A stretch of 64,000 bases of DNA from Adiantum capillus-veneris (lineage: Eukaryota; Streptophyta; Polypodiopsida; Polypodiales; Pteridaceae), in NCBI GenBank assembly GCA_014529385.2, contig CM043967.1, forward strand, positions 134,301,182 through 134,365,181. Direction: 5' to 3'. The position numbers were made by a program, and so were the translations under genes. Shown here piece by piece: positions 10,789 to 22,137 of this stretch. Position 1 is the stretch's first letter, and each line of letters starts with the position of its first letter. A model generated the notes under the pieces. That model did no database searches, was not told the DNA's origin, and saw only the letters and a program-made list of their open reading frames with translations.

Positions 10789-12958
10789 TGTCATGCCGCT
10801 TTGCTCCCATGGTGAGAAAATGAGCAAAGGAATGCCAATCAAGAGTATTTGAATCATGCATGGTTAATCAGTAGTTATAAGGGCTTGCTAGCAAGCCAAT
10901 TTATAAGCTGAAAGTATGCCAGATGTGGCTCTAAGGGCCAAAAGATTCCTTGGAAATGCTAAACAGTGAGTATGATTAATATGGTCATAGATGGGGTTTT
11001 ATTAATTCAAGTTGCAGTACTCAGAAAGCTCTACATGCCTGTCTTTACGGCTCATCAATCAGAGCTTCGGATAAGAAGTTATGACAATTTTAAGTTGAGT
11101 CGGTAGTAGATCCGTACTAGATTGGGCGGCTGCAGCTGAAGGGATAAGAATGAAGTGAATGCATCAGGGTGGAGTGCTCACTTTGTGGAGTGCGTCGGTC
11201 ATTTCAGATCAGTGAGATCGAAGTCCCGGTCACCAAGATATTGGCCTATAAAGATTCACTGGGGGCCGCTTCCGTACAACTCCGGTCCGCTCGGTCAATG
11301 AGCTGCAGCAAGGGTTTTGGAATGCAAAAGATTAAGTGCTCAAGGAGAATCTGTCCAAAATTTTATCTCCTACAGTGCATTGTAAGCACTACTACCAGCG
11401 TCATTACGACAGTTTACATGTACGCCAAACTTGGTGTACTTCTCATAAAGTATAAAAAGTGCATGAAGAGCTTCATGTTTGGAATGTGATGTCTTGGAAT
11501 GCATTGACTACGGGATATAACCAACAAAGCAGTGTCAATATGTAAGCCAAATATGGTACCCTACAAGGGCCTAAAGCCTCAATCAATTAATAAGGCCGCC
11601 CATACTCACATCTTCAATGGCCGCCCAAAGGCCTCCTCAATGGCCTCCCAAAAGCCTTTTCAGTGGCCGCCCATTAAGCTATGAAGGGTTTGTTTTTTAA
11701 CCCAAAAGTAAAAAGAAAGAGAAGCCATGGCATGGCAGCGCGTAAAAGGTGTAGGAAGAGAAGAAGCACTCGTGCCGGGTTGTACAAGCCATGGTTGAGG
11801 GCGCCATAGAGACGGAACCTACTCAGGCCGGTCTTGCGCTCATTTTTGGTGTTGATTCCGTTGCAAACGGTGCTGGTCATCAGCCTGGCGGCCATGTCAT
11901 CAAGAAGCCATTCCCATTAGCGATATCGCTAATGGGATGGCTAAAAATAGGAAGCCCATGCAAACAAAAGGGGACGGCTCTAGGGACTCAGGGATCATCA
12001 TCTTGTTGTTGAGTTCCTCTCTCCAAAAGAGGAAGCCAAGGCTCATAGGCTCTCTTAAGCTACTCTTAACCACATAAGCCATGATTAACCTACTCTAAAC
12101 TAAGCTTTTCATTCCAAATCTCTCGAAGCCATAAGCCAAATCTCTCTAATCCCGTACTCAAAACCTCTCTAAGCTCTAAGCTAACCTCTCATCATCTTGA
12201 GAAAGGGGAACGTCTTCACCTCATCATCTCCTGAAAGCCTCTTCTCTCCTGAGGTGATTGGCATGCTTAACTCAAGCGAGGCGATTAAGCCCGGATTATT
12301 AAATCTAAGCCCAAGCCTAAGGTCTCGAATTCATGAATCAAAAGATCTCAAACTCAATCCTAAGCCTCATTAACCTCAAGTTTAAGCCATTAACCGATCT
12401 CTAATCCCATAAGCCAAAGCCCTTGCTCTCTTAAGCAAAAACTCTCACTAATCAAGATTAATCCAATTTATTAATCTATGGAAATCATAATCCAAAGCTC
12501 TTAAGCTATCAAGAGCATAATTAAACCTAATCTCTCGAAGCCATAAGCCAAGCTCTCTAAATCAACCCTAATCTCATACCATTAGCTGAGCCTAACCTAA
12601 GCCAAGCTTCTAAGCCATCATTGGCTAGTTGAATCGGGAAGCAGAAGCCAAAGCGGACAACCATTGGAAGGAAAACTCTTATGCCTTAATGGAAAGAAGT
12701 AGAAGGCGGGACAAATCAGGTCTTTGTTAAATTCTTGATTAGCACCTGGATTAAGCCAGGTTTCATCTTGTAAGGAGCATTAAGACTTCATTAGTGATTG
12801 ATTAATGATGACTACTGTGGATTAACTGGAATTAAGGGAACCATTTGTTTTGAGCTTTGTCTTGTTAATTGTGCCTGCTACACCGCTTTCCTCGCACCTC
12901 TCACAGCCAGGGGCCCGGTGCCTTCCCGGCTCACCATTCGCACAATTATCCCCCGACA
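10789..12958 (+). repeat. Element F 5' LTR
   Basis: It starts TGTCATGCCGCT right after ACCGT and ends CCCCCGACA before the PBS-like segment. It is rich in short AAGCTC/TAAGCC words in its second half and carries a perfect palindrome at 11912-11937. No ORF in it looks genuine. Confidence 0.85.
11912..11937 (+). promoter_or_regulatory. 26-bp perfect palindrome in element F 5' LTR
   Basis: The half-site TCCCATTAGCGAT is followed by its exact reverse complement. The matching place in the 3' LTR keeps a near-palindrome while flanking bases differ. Its function is unknown; a dimeric protein site or a hairpin are possibilities. Confidence 0.75.
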
Positions 12959-13003
12959 TACTTGGTGAACCCGACGCGAAACGAGTCGGGGTGGGAGGTC
13001 AGG

Positions 13004-13615
13004 ATGGACATTCCAGCAGAATTTAAGCAGTTTATTGAAGATTACAACCTGAATAGATTTGATAAAAATCTAGCAATAGTAGATCTGCCAAAAATGTTGG
13101 GCTTAGTTCAGAGATGTTTGCACGAAGTAAAAGTTATGAAGATGAAAGAGCAGATTGATGTTGCAGTGGAGATGGCACTTGATGTTGTGCATGAGCAGTA
13201 TGTAATTTTTCAAGGGCATGATCCAAATGGACTCCTTGCATGTTATAAAGCGGAGATGAAGAGCCGAGGAATTCCAAAAAGTCGGATGATTTCAAACTTT
13301 GAAGAAGTTGTAACCTCCGAGTTTAAAGACAAGTTCCGAGAAGTGGCAAAGACATACCCCACATAGTGGCACTATTTTGCAGATGGTTTTGTTCATGAAA
13401 GCTCAAGAATTATCGAGTTAACAATGAAGGAGATTAATGAACGAGGCCATATTATTTTCTATAAAGAAGAAGGTGATCATATGCAGTTCCTTAATTATGA
13501 TCAATTTTGGGACCATAATTCTGCAAGAAGTAAATCCAAGGCAAATACAGCTTTGGAAGAAGCAGATTCAATGACAAAGGACCATATTTTGAGAAACCAA
13601 GAAAAAGGTACATAA
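13004..13615 (+). pseudogene. Element F internal ORF 1, unknown, one in-frame TAG
   Basis: The ATG at 13004 lies 45 bases after the LTR end and begins MDIPAEFKQFIEDYNLNRFD. The frame reaches a TAG at 13364-13366 and then continues in the same frame to 13615, about 203 codons in all. Composition is ordinary and hydrophilic, with Lys/Glu-rich stretches. I do not recognise a family. The position fits a gag-like or captured gene; there is no zinc knuckle. Confidence 0.5.
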
Positions 13616-13744
13616 TGAACTTACTGTTGAAACACAAATGTATGAATTTTTTTCGAAGATTGTTTGCATGGAAGTTACCTTGAATAATAGTTCTAGTGAA
13701 GATCTAGATTATACAACAAAAAATTTCAAGCTACTAACCTTGGC

Positions 13745-14323
13745 ATGGGATACTCTCAACAAATCTATCGCGAAGATGAGCCACTACAAGCTTCTAATGG
13801 TTCTATCAGCACTATAGCTAAGCAGGGCATCAGATTTATCACAAATGATTGCATAAACAAATCTATTACACAGGCAATAGCTAATGAAGTGGCTGAGACT
13901 GTGAACCTAACACAGGATGTACCTGATAATGCCAATGAGCTTATGGTTGCTTCTGGCAATATGTTTGCCTATTCTATTATCATAGAAGCAGATTCCATAA
14001 TTGATGGGTTTTTGGCCCAATCTGAAGGAGAAGGTTATAGCAGTATAGTTCAGCTTTGTGATGCATGTACCCCATCAGACGGGGTGCCTAATGAACCTTT
14101 TCAAAGTTATAATGGCTTGCTAAGTAGCATGTATGCAGCTGAGGAAGCAGAGGACGATATTGAAGATTGCCTACATCATGCCGATTGTGAGCAGGATATT
14201 GACATGGATTTTACATCTACGCTTATATACGGGCTGCAAGAGGAGCCAACTCCTATAGCTTTGTTGAATGATGAGACTTCCAAGGGTGATTTTCCCAAGG
14301 ATGTTATGGATGAATATTTATAG
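13745..14323 (+). CDS. Element F internal ORF 2, unknown acidic protein
   Basis: The frame is open for 192 codons. The product is acidic (EEAEDDIEDCLHHADCEQDID) with no motif I can name. A shadow frame upstream (13616-13745) also reads fairly openly, so this ORF may continue ORF 1 after a frameshift. It lies between the two LTRs of element F and has no RT-like content. Whether it is expressed cannot be told from sequence. Confidence 0.4.
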   Translation: MGYSQQIYREDEPLQASNGSISTIAKQGIRFITNDCINKSITQAIANEVAETVNLTQDVPDNANELMVASGNMFAYSIIIEADSIIDGFLAQSEGEGYSSIVQLCDACTPSDGVPNEPFQSYNGLLSSMYAAEEAEDDIEDCLHHADCEQDIDMDFTSTLIYGLQEEPTPIALLNDETSKGDFPKDVMDEYL

Positions 14324-14538
14324 GACAAAGCTATTATTCATTATCAACCTCAAGAGCCAGGTAAAAATCTCTCTGATGAAACAGATCCAGAAAGTCCTAA
14401 GGTTTTTCGTAATGGCTGTGAAGCTAGAGGGGTGATGATGCTAAATCATCCTAGATACATCATAAAGTGCACAAGATTTTTCATTTTCTTGGATGATGTG
14501 CCAAATGTGGCTGGATTTGGATATTATTCCTAATTCTT

Positions 14539-14928
14539 ATGTCAATGATGTCCTGGCTACCAGTAAAAGGGAGTCAAAATTCTTTAAGTGTTGCTGATAA
14601 CGACCTTAAGTTACCAAAAGGTTATGAGATGTGGCTGCTGCACTATGCTTTAGGTGAAGCTCTAGTATATTGCGGAGGCCATCAATGCTATGTGATCTTA
14701 ACGGTATTAGATCCAGGTGATTCGACAAATCTTCAAAAGCAGGTTCATTATGGATGGGTATTCTTGGGTCTACATTGTGGTTTCTTTCTGCTAGATCCAA
14801 GAATAGCATATTTGGAGCAGAAATTCTTGAAGTTGATTGATTCAGATTATGTATGCTCATGTGGATATTATGATGCTCCACTATTGGGGCAATTCCTTAT
14901 TATTCCATTTGATCATGGGAGCTATTGA
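14539..14928 (+). CDS. Element F internal ORF 3, unknown
   Basis: The frame is open for 129 codons and the product is rich in aromatic residues, Cys and Leu (ALGEALVYCGGHQCYVIL, VCSCGYYDAPLLGQFL). It has no known motif. A frame in the 14324-14538 gap also seems partly open, so this could be the tail of a longer decayed gene. About 580 bases without an ORF separate it from the polypurine tract. Confidence 0.35.
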   Translation: MSMMSWLPVKGSQNSLSVADNDLKLPKGYEMWLLHYALGEALVYCGGHQCYVILTVLDPGDSTNLQKQVHYGWVFLGLHCGFFLLDPRIAYLEQKFLKLIDSDYVCSCGYYDAPLLGQFLIIPFDHGSY

Positions 14929-15510
14929 AGAGCAACTTGAAGATTTAGAGATATCATTTATTTTCTTGTAGCAGGTTACTTACGAGTAGATTTGTTTTTG
15001 GATGTATGCTAAGATAGATGTGTATTTTGTTATATGATCAATAAGCTTACATGGCTAGCTTCCAATTGACATCTTGGACAATTGTTATAGTATCTTCACA
15101 TCTTTTGAGATGATTTTGCTACCAGAACTTGAAGTAAACGACTTGACGGTCATTCTGTGTGCAGACAGAGTAGAGCACACTTGAGCTTGACAGGGTTCCT
15201 TAAAGAGAGATGATGGTCAAGCCGTGTGCATAAGTAAGTGGAGCACTTGAGTCTAGCGGGGTTCACTAAATAGATTTGCACAATTGCATGCTTTGGAGAT
15301 ACAATCACTATGGTTCAAAGATTTGTGATAGGACAACTACTAGATAATTGAGCTAGACTATTGATGTTATGATTTACACCTTCTTTTTGTTTTACATAGC
15401 TTTATCAACTACATGAGCTTGATGACAAGTAGCTTAAGGTATTTATAGAAGATGCAGCTTGAAGACCGGTTCGCATAGACCGGAGGCTGTGCAGGTTCAG
15501 AGGGGGTGAA

Positions 15511-17818
15511 TGTCGTGCCGCTACGCTCCCATGACAAGAAAATGAGCAAAGGAATGATGATCAAGAGAATTTGAATCCTGCATGGTTAATCAACAGTTAT
15601 AAGGGGCTTGCTAACAAGACAATTTTTAAGTTGAAAGTGTGCTAGATGCGGCTCTAAGGGTCAGAAGATGTCTTGGTAATTCCAAACAGTGAGTATTCTT
15701 GAAGTGGCCATAGCTGGGATTCTATTAATCCAAGTTGAAGTACTCAAAAAGCTCTACATTCCTGTCTTTACGGCTCGTCAATTGGAGCTACAGGTAAGAA
15801 GTTATGACAGTTTTAAGTTGAGTCAGTAGGAGATCCGTACCGGATTGAGCACCTACTGATAAAAGGTCAAAGATGATAGGAATGCATGAGTCCAAAGTGC
15901 TCACTTTTAGGAGCATGTCGGTCTTTTTAGTTCGCCATCGGGTTTTCAATTGGAAAGATATGGAATATTTAAGTATCGTCGGGGGTCGGGGGCCGGGTTC
16001 GCGAACCACCCTGGTCGCCCTAATCAATCACATTCATCTGGGTTAATGCAGTGCGATGCCCGATGTGTATGCCAAAAGGCCGATGCGGAAGCAGTTTTTA
16101 TAATATGCCTAGCCTTGAAGGGACAACTCTCCAAAAGCAATCACTTTCACTTGCATCTTGCAGGCATGTAGCACTATTGAAGATTTTACGACATCAAAAT
16201 TCACGATGATATTGTTAATCGATGGCGACTCGAGAAAGATGTCGTGCTTGATGATGCTTGCCTGGCATTTATGCAACATGTATGCCTAAAGTGGTGCCCG
16301 AAGGCCGCCGGGAGGAGGAAATGAGAAGCTTGGCATTGCTACGATCGATATCCGATATGTATGCCAAATGTGGTGCCTTTAAAGTAGAAAAGGGGCCCGA
16401 CTAAACCAGGCCAGCCAAGGGCCATGGGTTTAAATGTGGGCCAAGTGTGATGCCCATCAGATTTTGGCCAAGGGCTCTAATTAAGGCCGCCCACACCCTA
16501 AATGGGCTAGCCCGCCCAGGTCAAGCAAAGTGTGGCTGCCCATTGTAAATGGGGCTAACCTAAACCTTAATGAGGTGTGAACAAAGGGCATGGCGTGAAG
16601 ATCTGTGGCAATGGGCAGTAGCGCAAGAGACAAGAGGATCTTGCACCGAGCTGTGTGGTGCTCCGATGAGGACGTCAAAGAAGCGGGAAAGGATTAGAGG
16701 ACCAACGCGATGGGATTCGGCACCAGTGGGGCAGGATTCCGCGCTGCTCAAAATCCGGCCCTGCCACATCATAGGGAAGGTACCCATTAGTGATGTCGCT
16801 AATGGGTAGGCGGTTTTTTTTAGCAAAAGAGGAGGCCCATGAAAATATAAAAAGAAAAAGGAGCGAAGTCTTTCAGGGCATCATCTTGTGGCTCTCTCCT
16901 CCACGTAATCTCTAAAGCCTCGTCCACATAATCTCTAAAGCCTCCTCCTCATACTCTCCTCCTCATAAGCTCCATATTCTTAAGCTCCTTGTGATCTCCA
17001 TATTTGGAATCACCCCATAATTTCTTAAGCTCTAAGCTAACCTCTCCTCATCTTATGGAAGCCTCTTCTCTCCGGAGGTGATGGGCATGCTTAACTCAAG
17101 CGAGGCGATTAAGCCTGGATTATCAAATCTAATCCCAAGCCTAATCTCTCGAATTCATGAATCAAAAGCTCTCAAACTCAAGCCTAAGCCTCATTAACCT
17201 CAAGTTTAAGCCCTTAAGCTCCCATTAATTGACTCTTAATCACATATGCGATTCAATCCTAATATTTGAAAGCGATAACCCAAAGCTCCATAATCTCTCA
17301 GGAGCTAAGCTAGGTTTGCTCATTCTCATTCTCATGAGCCATATCCTTAAACTCTAAATCAAGCCTAATCTCAAACCATTAGCAGAGCCTAACCTAAGCC
17401 GAGCTTCTAAGCCATCATAAGCCAGTTGAATCGGGAAGCAAAAGCCAAAGCGGACAGCCATTGGAAGGAAAAACTCATGTGCCTTAACGGGAAGAAGCAG
17501 AAGGCGGGACACATCAGGTCATTGATAATTTTCTTCTTAGTACCTGGATTAAGCCAGGTTTCATCTTGTAAGGAGCATTAAGCCTCCATTAACGATTGAT
17601 TAATGATGACTATTGTGGATTAACTAGAATTAAGAGTATCGTTTGTTTTGAGTGCTTTCTTGTTAATTGTGCATGCTGCATCTCTTTTCCCCACACCTCT
17701 CATAGCCAGGGGCCCGGTGCCTTCCCGGTTTACCTTTCTCACAATTATCCCCCGACACCATGTTCCATGTTTGGCTAGTAGACTCCATGTTTACCTTTCT
17801 CACAATTATCCCCCGACA
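15511..17818 (+). repeat. Element F 3' LTR
   Basis: It starts TGTCGTGCCGCTACGCTCCC after the purine tract and matches 10789-12958 along its length with many differences and indels. The LTR proper ends at 17757; 17758-17818 is an extra copy made by a later tandem duplication across the junction. Confidence 0.85.
16781..16808 (+). promoter_or_regulatory. 28-bp near-palindrome in element F 3' LTR
   Basis: It is the homologue of the 11912-11937 palindrome. The arms TACCCATTAG and CTAATGGGTA are exact complements, but the centre reads TGATGTCG instead of CGATATCG. Both changes can be read as C-to-T or G-to-A decay. Confidence 0.7.
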
Positions 17819-17840
17819 CCGTGTTCCATGTTTGGCTAGT
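17729..17840 (+). repeat. 61-bp-offset tandem duplication across the LTR/target junction
   Basis: Bases 17729-17779 and 17790-17840 are the same but for one base. Each contains the last bases of the LTR (ACAATTATCCCCCGACA) and target sequence (TGTTCCATGTTTGGCTAGT). The duplication therefore arose after element F inserted. Confidence 0.9.
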
Positions 17841-18239
17841 CTCTTTAGCGGTTAGCATGTCTGTGTTTCTCCATTGTGAAATCTCGTACTTTGTAGATAA
17901 GCTTGTTTGAGATAGTAGGTGGAATTATTGAGTTGTACACATAGCCTCAATATCCCATCCTTATCGTGTTTGTACATCCTTCCTGCTAGAATCTAGAGAT
18001 TTCGTGTTTGATATATAGTTGATGGTTGTCTTTCTATCTGTAATGAGCCGATTGTGAGTAGAGGAATGACCTCTTTGCTCCATTTCGATGTTAAACATAT
18101 ACAAATTTGGAAGATCATCTTCGACACCCTTAGGTACTTCCCCATGAAACAATCGTGAACGATGATCTACGTGTGTGTGTGTGTAGTCCCCTTTTTCACG
18201 ACTACCGTGAAGTCAAACTCAAGCAATAGTATAAACCAA
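17819..18239 (-). pseudogene. Element B pol: RNase H end to first integrase finger
   Basis: The minus strand carries short matches to C pol, such as LPNLYMFNIEM (C: PDAYLFNIEM) and an FHNGETQT segment near the first finger. The reading frame is full of stops. A (GT)n run is at about 18170-18184. Confidence 0.6.
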
Positions 18240-19638
18240 CGAACAATTCTTCCAGTGTTGCAAGGTTTGTTTACTTGATATAGCAGTGCTTGGTGATCCA
18301 CAAAGAAAACAAACTTGTTTGCTAGAAGGTAGTGTCTTTTTTTTTAATAGCATACATCATTCCCAGACCTTCTCTTTCCGTAGTGGTATAATTTTTCTCT
18401 GCATTGTTTAGCTGCCGACTAGAGTAGCAAATGGAAAAATCCATTTTCTTCTCTCCTGGCTAGGTAATATGCACCCGATGGCATAAGCTGATGCATCCAC
18501 ATGGACATGAAAGATTTTTCTCCAGCCAGGGGCTTGCAAAATTGGAGCTGAAATTAATTGCTACTTCAAGTTTTGGAAAGCCTGCTCACATTCCTCCATC
18601 CATTCAAACTTAGCAACGAGGGTGTATAACGGCTTAGCTATTACAGCATACATATATATGAAATGCTTGTAGTACCAGCAATGCCCCATAAATGCTTGCA
18701 CTTCTTTCATCTTTGTCGGTCTCGATAGTGCAGCAATTATTTGTACCTTCTCTTGATCCGTTGAAATTCCATTTTTGAACACAATGTGGCCCAAAAGTTT
18801 ACCTTGTCTTACCATGAAGACACATTTTTTTGGGTTTAAGCAAATACGATACATTCTGCACTTTTTAAAGACTTTCCATAGATGAGTGATGTGGTCACTT
18901 CTTCGATTAGAATGAACACAAGGATCATCCATGTAAATCTCCATAAATTGTCTGAGATATTCTTTGAATGCGTGGCTCATTAGTCTTTGAAATGTAGCAG
19001 GGGCATTGATCAGACCGAAAGGCATCACCCTATAGGCAAATACACCCCACTCTCTTGCAAAAGCTATCTTATGCTGATTTTCCACTTTAATCGTCAAACC
19101 GGTTGTAGCCTGAGAACCCATCCAAGAAACTATAGGCCTCTTTCCCTGCTACCCTCTCAATAACATGATCTGTTATTGGCAGTGGATAGTTATCCCTGAT
19201 GGTGGCTGCATTTACCTGTTTGAGGTTTACACAGACACGCAGTTTGCCATTCTTTTTGGATACCACCACAATAGTGGACACCCAATCTGTGTGTTCAATC
19301 TCGTAGATAAACTTGGCGTCCTTCAGTTTGTCTATCTCTTTCTTAATTTTCTTGGCAAAACTCGCATTGTACGTGTAAGGACGTTGTCTGCATGGTCTGG
19401 CATCACCCTTAAGGGGTATCGTGTTCTGATAGATCTCAGGATCGATCCCCTTTGGATCTTTGTATGAACATTCAAAGACATCTTTGTATCGTCTCAGCGT
19501 ATCGACTAAAAGCTGCTCTTCTTCTTCAGTAAGGTCCGTGGCAATGTATGCCGGTTTAGGTATCTCACCTGGTTCTTCTAAATTGATGCATTTGGCTTTT
19601 TTAGGCCCATCATATGAAGTTCTTGGTTCTTTGGGATC
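18240..19638 (-). pseudogene. Element B RT and RNase H
   Basis: The RT shows STIVVVSKKNGKLRVCVNLK, NYPLPITDHV, SFLDGFSGYN, YRVMPFGLINAPATFQRLM and the catalytic YMDD (19281-18561, with a frameshift near 19090). RNase H follows with FSICYSSRQLNNAEKNYTTT and a broken continuation. Upstream are AYIATDLTEEEEQLL and KKIKKEIDKL-type segments. All align with C pol. Stops and frameshifts prevent a full product. Confidence 0.85.
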
Positions 19639-19641
19639 TCA
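19639..19641 (-). other. In-frame TGA at the upstream ORF/pol boundary of B
   Basis: The minus strand reads DRKIVVQKPK, TGA, DPKEP, then continues open through SYDGP into RT. Element C has DRKVILTPPI, TGA, ERKEN at the same alignment column (60542-60540). Confidence 0.7.
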
Positions 19642-19698
19642 TTTGGGTTTCTGCACCACAATTTTCCTATCCTGGTATGCTTCTTATAGTGGGAGGGT

Positions 19699-19978
19699 GA
19701 AAGCATGTTAACCTGTCATGCTTTTCCATGTCCTGGACAATGCTAACTAGCACAATTTTGACATATGCTAACTAGTACAATAACTTGAGCTACATCTCCA
19801 AGATCTATGACATATGATATATCAATAGAAAGCACTTAAAACTAGGAATCAAAATGTACAACCTCCGACAAATTTTGATATTATTTGTAAAAAATTTACC
19901 GGACGCCCAACTTTTCGAAGATGTGCTAACTTGAAACTGCTAACTAGCACAAAAAGCGCGACAGGTTAACATGCTTTC
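19699..19978. mobile_element. Inverted-repeat insertion of about 280 bp (MITE-like)
   Basis: GAAAGCATGTTAACCTGTC at 19699-19717 is the exact reverse complement of 19960-19978. The enclosed DNA is AT-rich and non-coding, with repeated GCTAACTAG words. Element C lacks this insert at the same place in its frame. The target duplication is unclear (a G-rich GGGAGGGTG/GGGAAGGTG pair flanks it), so the class is not assigned. Confidence 0.65.
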
Positions 19979-21060
19979 ATCCGGGAAGGTGCATCAAATT
20001 TATCATCATTCAATTCTTGGTCTGTTTCCATTTCTGTTGTCCAAACTTCCTTCAAGGCTCTATTTAGTTCATTGTATTTGATTTTGCGCTCCATTTTGGA
20101 CAACTTCATCAATTTCTTGAAATTACTTTCCTTTTTTGGTTTTTGTATATTCGCCTATTTTTATTTTGTTTTGGTTGAGTCAGGTTTTATGTATCTCTTT
20201 GATATCTTGTCCTTGAGGTAGTCAGTCGCTTCTACTAACCTTAAGTACTGTGTTTTGTCAGTTAATAGAGGTACTGAGTCCTCGTTGTGCTTGTCTCTAT
20301 TGTTTCTGTTTTTATCTTGATATCTGTGTTGTCTTCGAGGATTTTGGTTTGGAAAATCATAGTAGATCACCCGTCAATCCTTCCGTTTGATTCTCTGACT
20401 TGAGCTACTAGACAGCTCATCGTTTGCGTCATCCTCTAGTAGCTTATGAGTCGAGTCTTGGAAATCTTCTTCGTCCGTTTGGTCAAGGTCACTTACTGAG
20501 ATTTCATCCACTATGCTTCAATACTCTGCAACCCCGTCCTTGTCAGGGACTTCCCACTCTGACTTCGAATTTAGGCTGACACCTATCATCTGGAATAGAA
20601 TTATATCATATCCTTCCTCATTGAAGAATGTGGTGAGGGTAACCTAGTTTACACAAACATTGAGAGTGCTTAGTATCTATTTCCATCCCAAAGGCTCAAA
20701 CATCTCTTCTGGAAAAGGATTTGGTATATATACCTCTTCTTGTGGAGTCCTATCAAGAATGCAATTTTCCCTTTTAAACTTCCACCTTCTGAAGCTTCTC
20801 TTGTCCACTGGTGAGCTTTGTTTTGTAGCCAAGCCGGTATTCCTCCTTCCTAGTCAGTTGTGGAGTTCAAGTCTTCTCCTAGTGTTCGTTCTACATCTCT
20901 ATAGCTATGATCTGTGACACTGATTCTTGTAGTGATACCCTTGTTCCTTAGATAGATATAGTTGTAACCCCAATCTTGCACCATTGTGAGCTGACCCATG
21001 AATGGTCTGCTCACTATGATGTTGAAATTGCTGCTCTCAAATAAATTCAAAATAGCAAAA
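19979..21060 (-). pseudogene. Element B linker region between protease and RT
   Basis: The minus strand encodes SRPFMGQLTMVQDWGYNYIYLR and DHSYRDVERT, matching C at 61614-61500. A Lys/Arg-rich part with YYDFPNQNPRRQHR follows (C: FYDFPNQTKQRQKH). Several stops are present. In retroelement terms this is the end of the protease and the spacer before RT. Confidence 0.65.
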
Positions 21061-22137
21061 GTGTGTTCATATGCAATTCTACAGAGAGGTTACCACAATC
21101 TACTTCAAGATGCCAATGCGTCTTTCTAGATACCCATCTGTCAATTGAAGTTTCATTCTAGTCTTTTGGAGAGTAGGTTTTCCCCTTTTTTCCCACATTG
21201 CTTTGGTAGCTATGGCTATCCCAGCCCCAGTATCCAAATATTGCTATCGACTTGACCTCTTTGTACTCCACCAGCAGGGTAGTATTTCCTTCTTCACCTT
21301 CATAATAATCCCCTACGTTGTTTATTGGTACTGACTCATGTTTAGTTTGCTTCAAGGTTTGTGTCTTCAGCATGTTTGGAGAAGCATTAGGTGGCGGAAT
21401 TACCAGCCCTATTTTTCCAAATTTTTCCCGACCTCATCACAAATATGCGGTCTGATATGCAGTAACTCTAACAGATTCAGTGTACAATGGATAGGGGATG
21501 ACATCAGCTCGTGAAGAGTTTTAGTATCCATCATTTTAGGATTGGCTTTCCATTGAGATGGTACTTTCTTCACCTTCGATCAACTTTCATGGTTATCAAT
21601 AAATGAAGGCAAAGTCTTTAACAACCGTGGTTTACTGTCTTCCAATATTGTTGTACCTGCATCACCATACAATGATCTGATATCATTTGGGTAGAGCTCA
21701 TGCTCCAAGTGGATTTCTAGGATGGGAGTTGACACAAGTGTGGCACTTCCATCTTTTCTATTCTTGATATGTTCCCATAGCTCCTGAGGCCATTGTTCTT
21801 CTACTTCCAAAATTGGCAATGGTGCTTGAAAATACATTCCATCTATTGTATTGTCTGCCACCCTCGTATCAAACGGTGTTTCATCTACATAATTTGGTCA
21901 GTCTTTCTTTTCATTTACCCTCCCCTCTAACTCTTGAATCGTTTCTCGGATTAATAGCTCAATTTTTAGAGCAGTAGGAACTGATGGTTCCATAAGCGCT
22001 TGAGCGACTTGGATGAGCTCCTTGCACATCTTTAGCCTCTCTTTCTCATAGCTCGGATCAGGATACATTAACCACCTATCCTCTTGGCTTTGGTTAGGCT
22101 TTAGCCTTGCCTCGTGAACTTTTAAAATTGCGTCCAA
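21061..22137 (-). pseudogene. Element B protease remnant and upstream linker
   Basis: NNVGDYYEGEEGNTTLLVEYKEVKSI corresponds to C NKVGEYCEGEEGNTTLPVEFQG, which directly precedes DSGAG. In B the frame shifts there and the DSG active site is not read. Upstream frames at 21861-21580 and 22137-21898 have counterparts in C (RLKPNQSQEDRWLMYP against RLKNNQTQEQRWMTYP). Confidence 0.65.

Larger units (their letters stand above)
10789..17818 (+). mobile_element. Element F: LTR element with 2.2 kb LTRs and no recognisable pol
   Basis: Two related long repeats (10789-12958 and 15511-17818) start TGTCRTGCCGCT and end CCCCCGACA. They enclose 2.55 kb that starts with a PBS-like CTTGGTGAACCCGAC and ends with a polypurine tract (AGAGGGGGTGAA, about 15499-15510). 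The target duplication is ACCGT (or CCGT), at 10784-10788 and overlapping 17818-17822. Joining the flanks gives an uninterrupted element B integrase frame whose length matches C. No RT, RNase H or integrase motif was found inside, so this is probably non-autonomous. The LTRs are well diverged, implying an old insertion. Confidence 0.8.
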
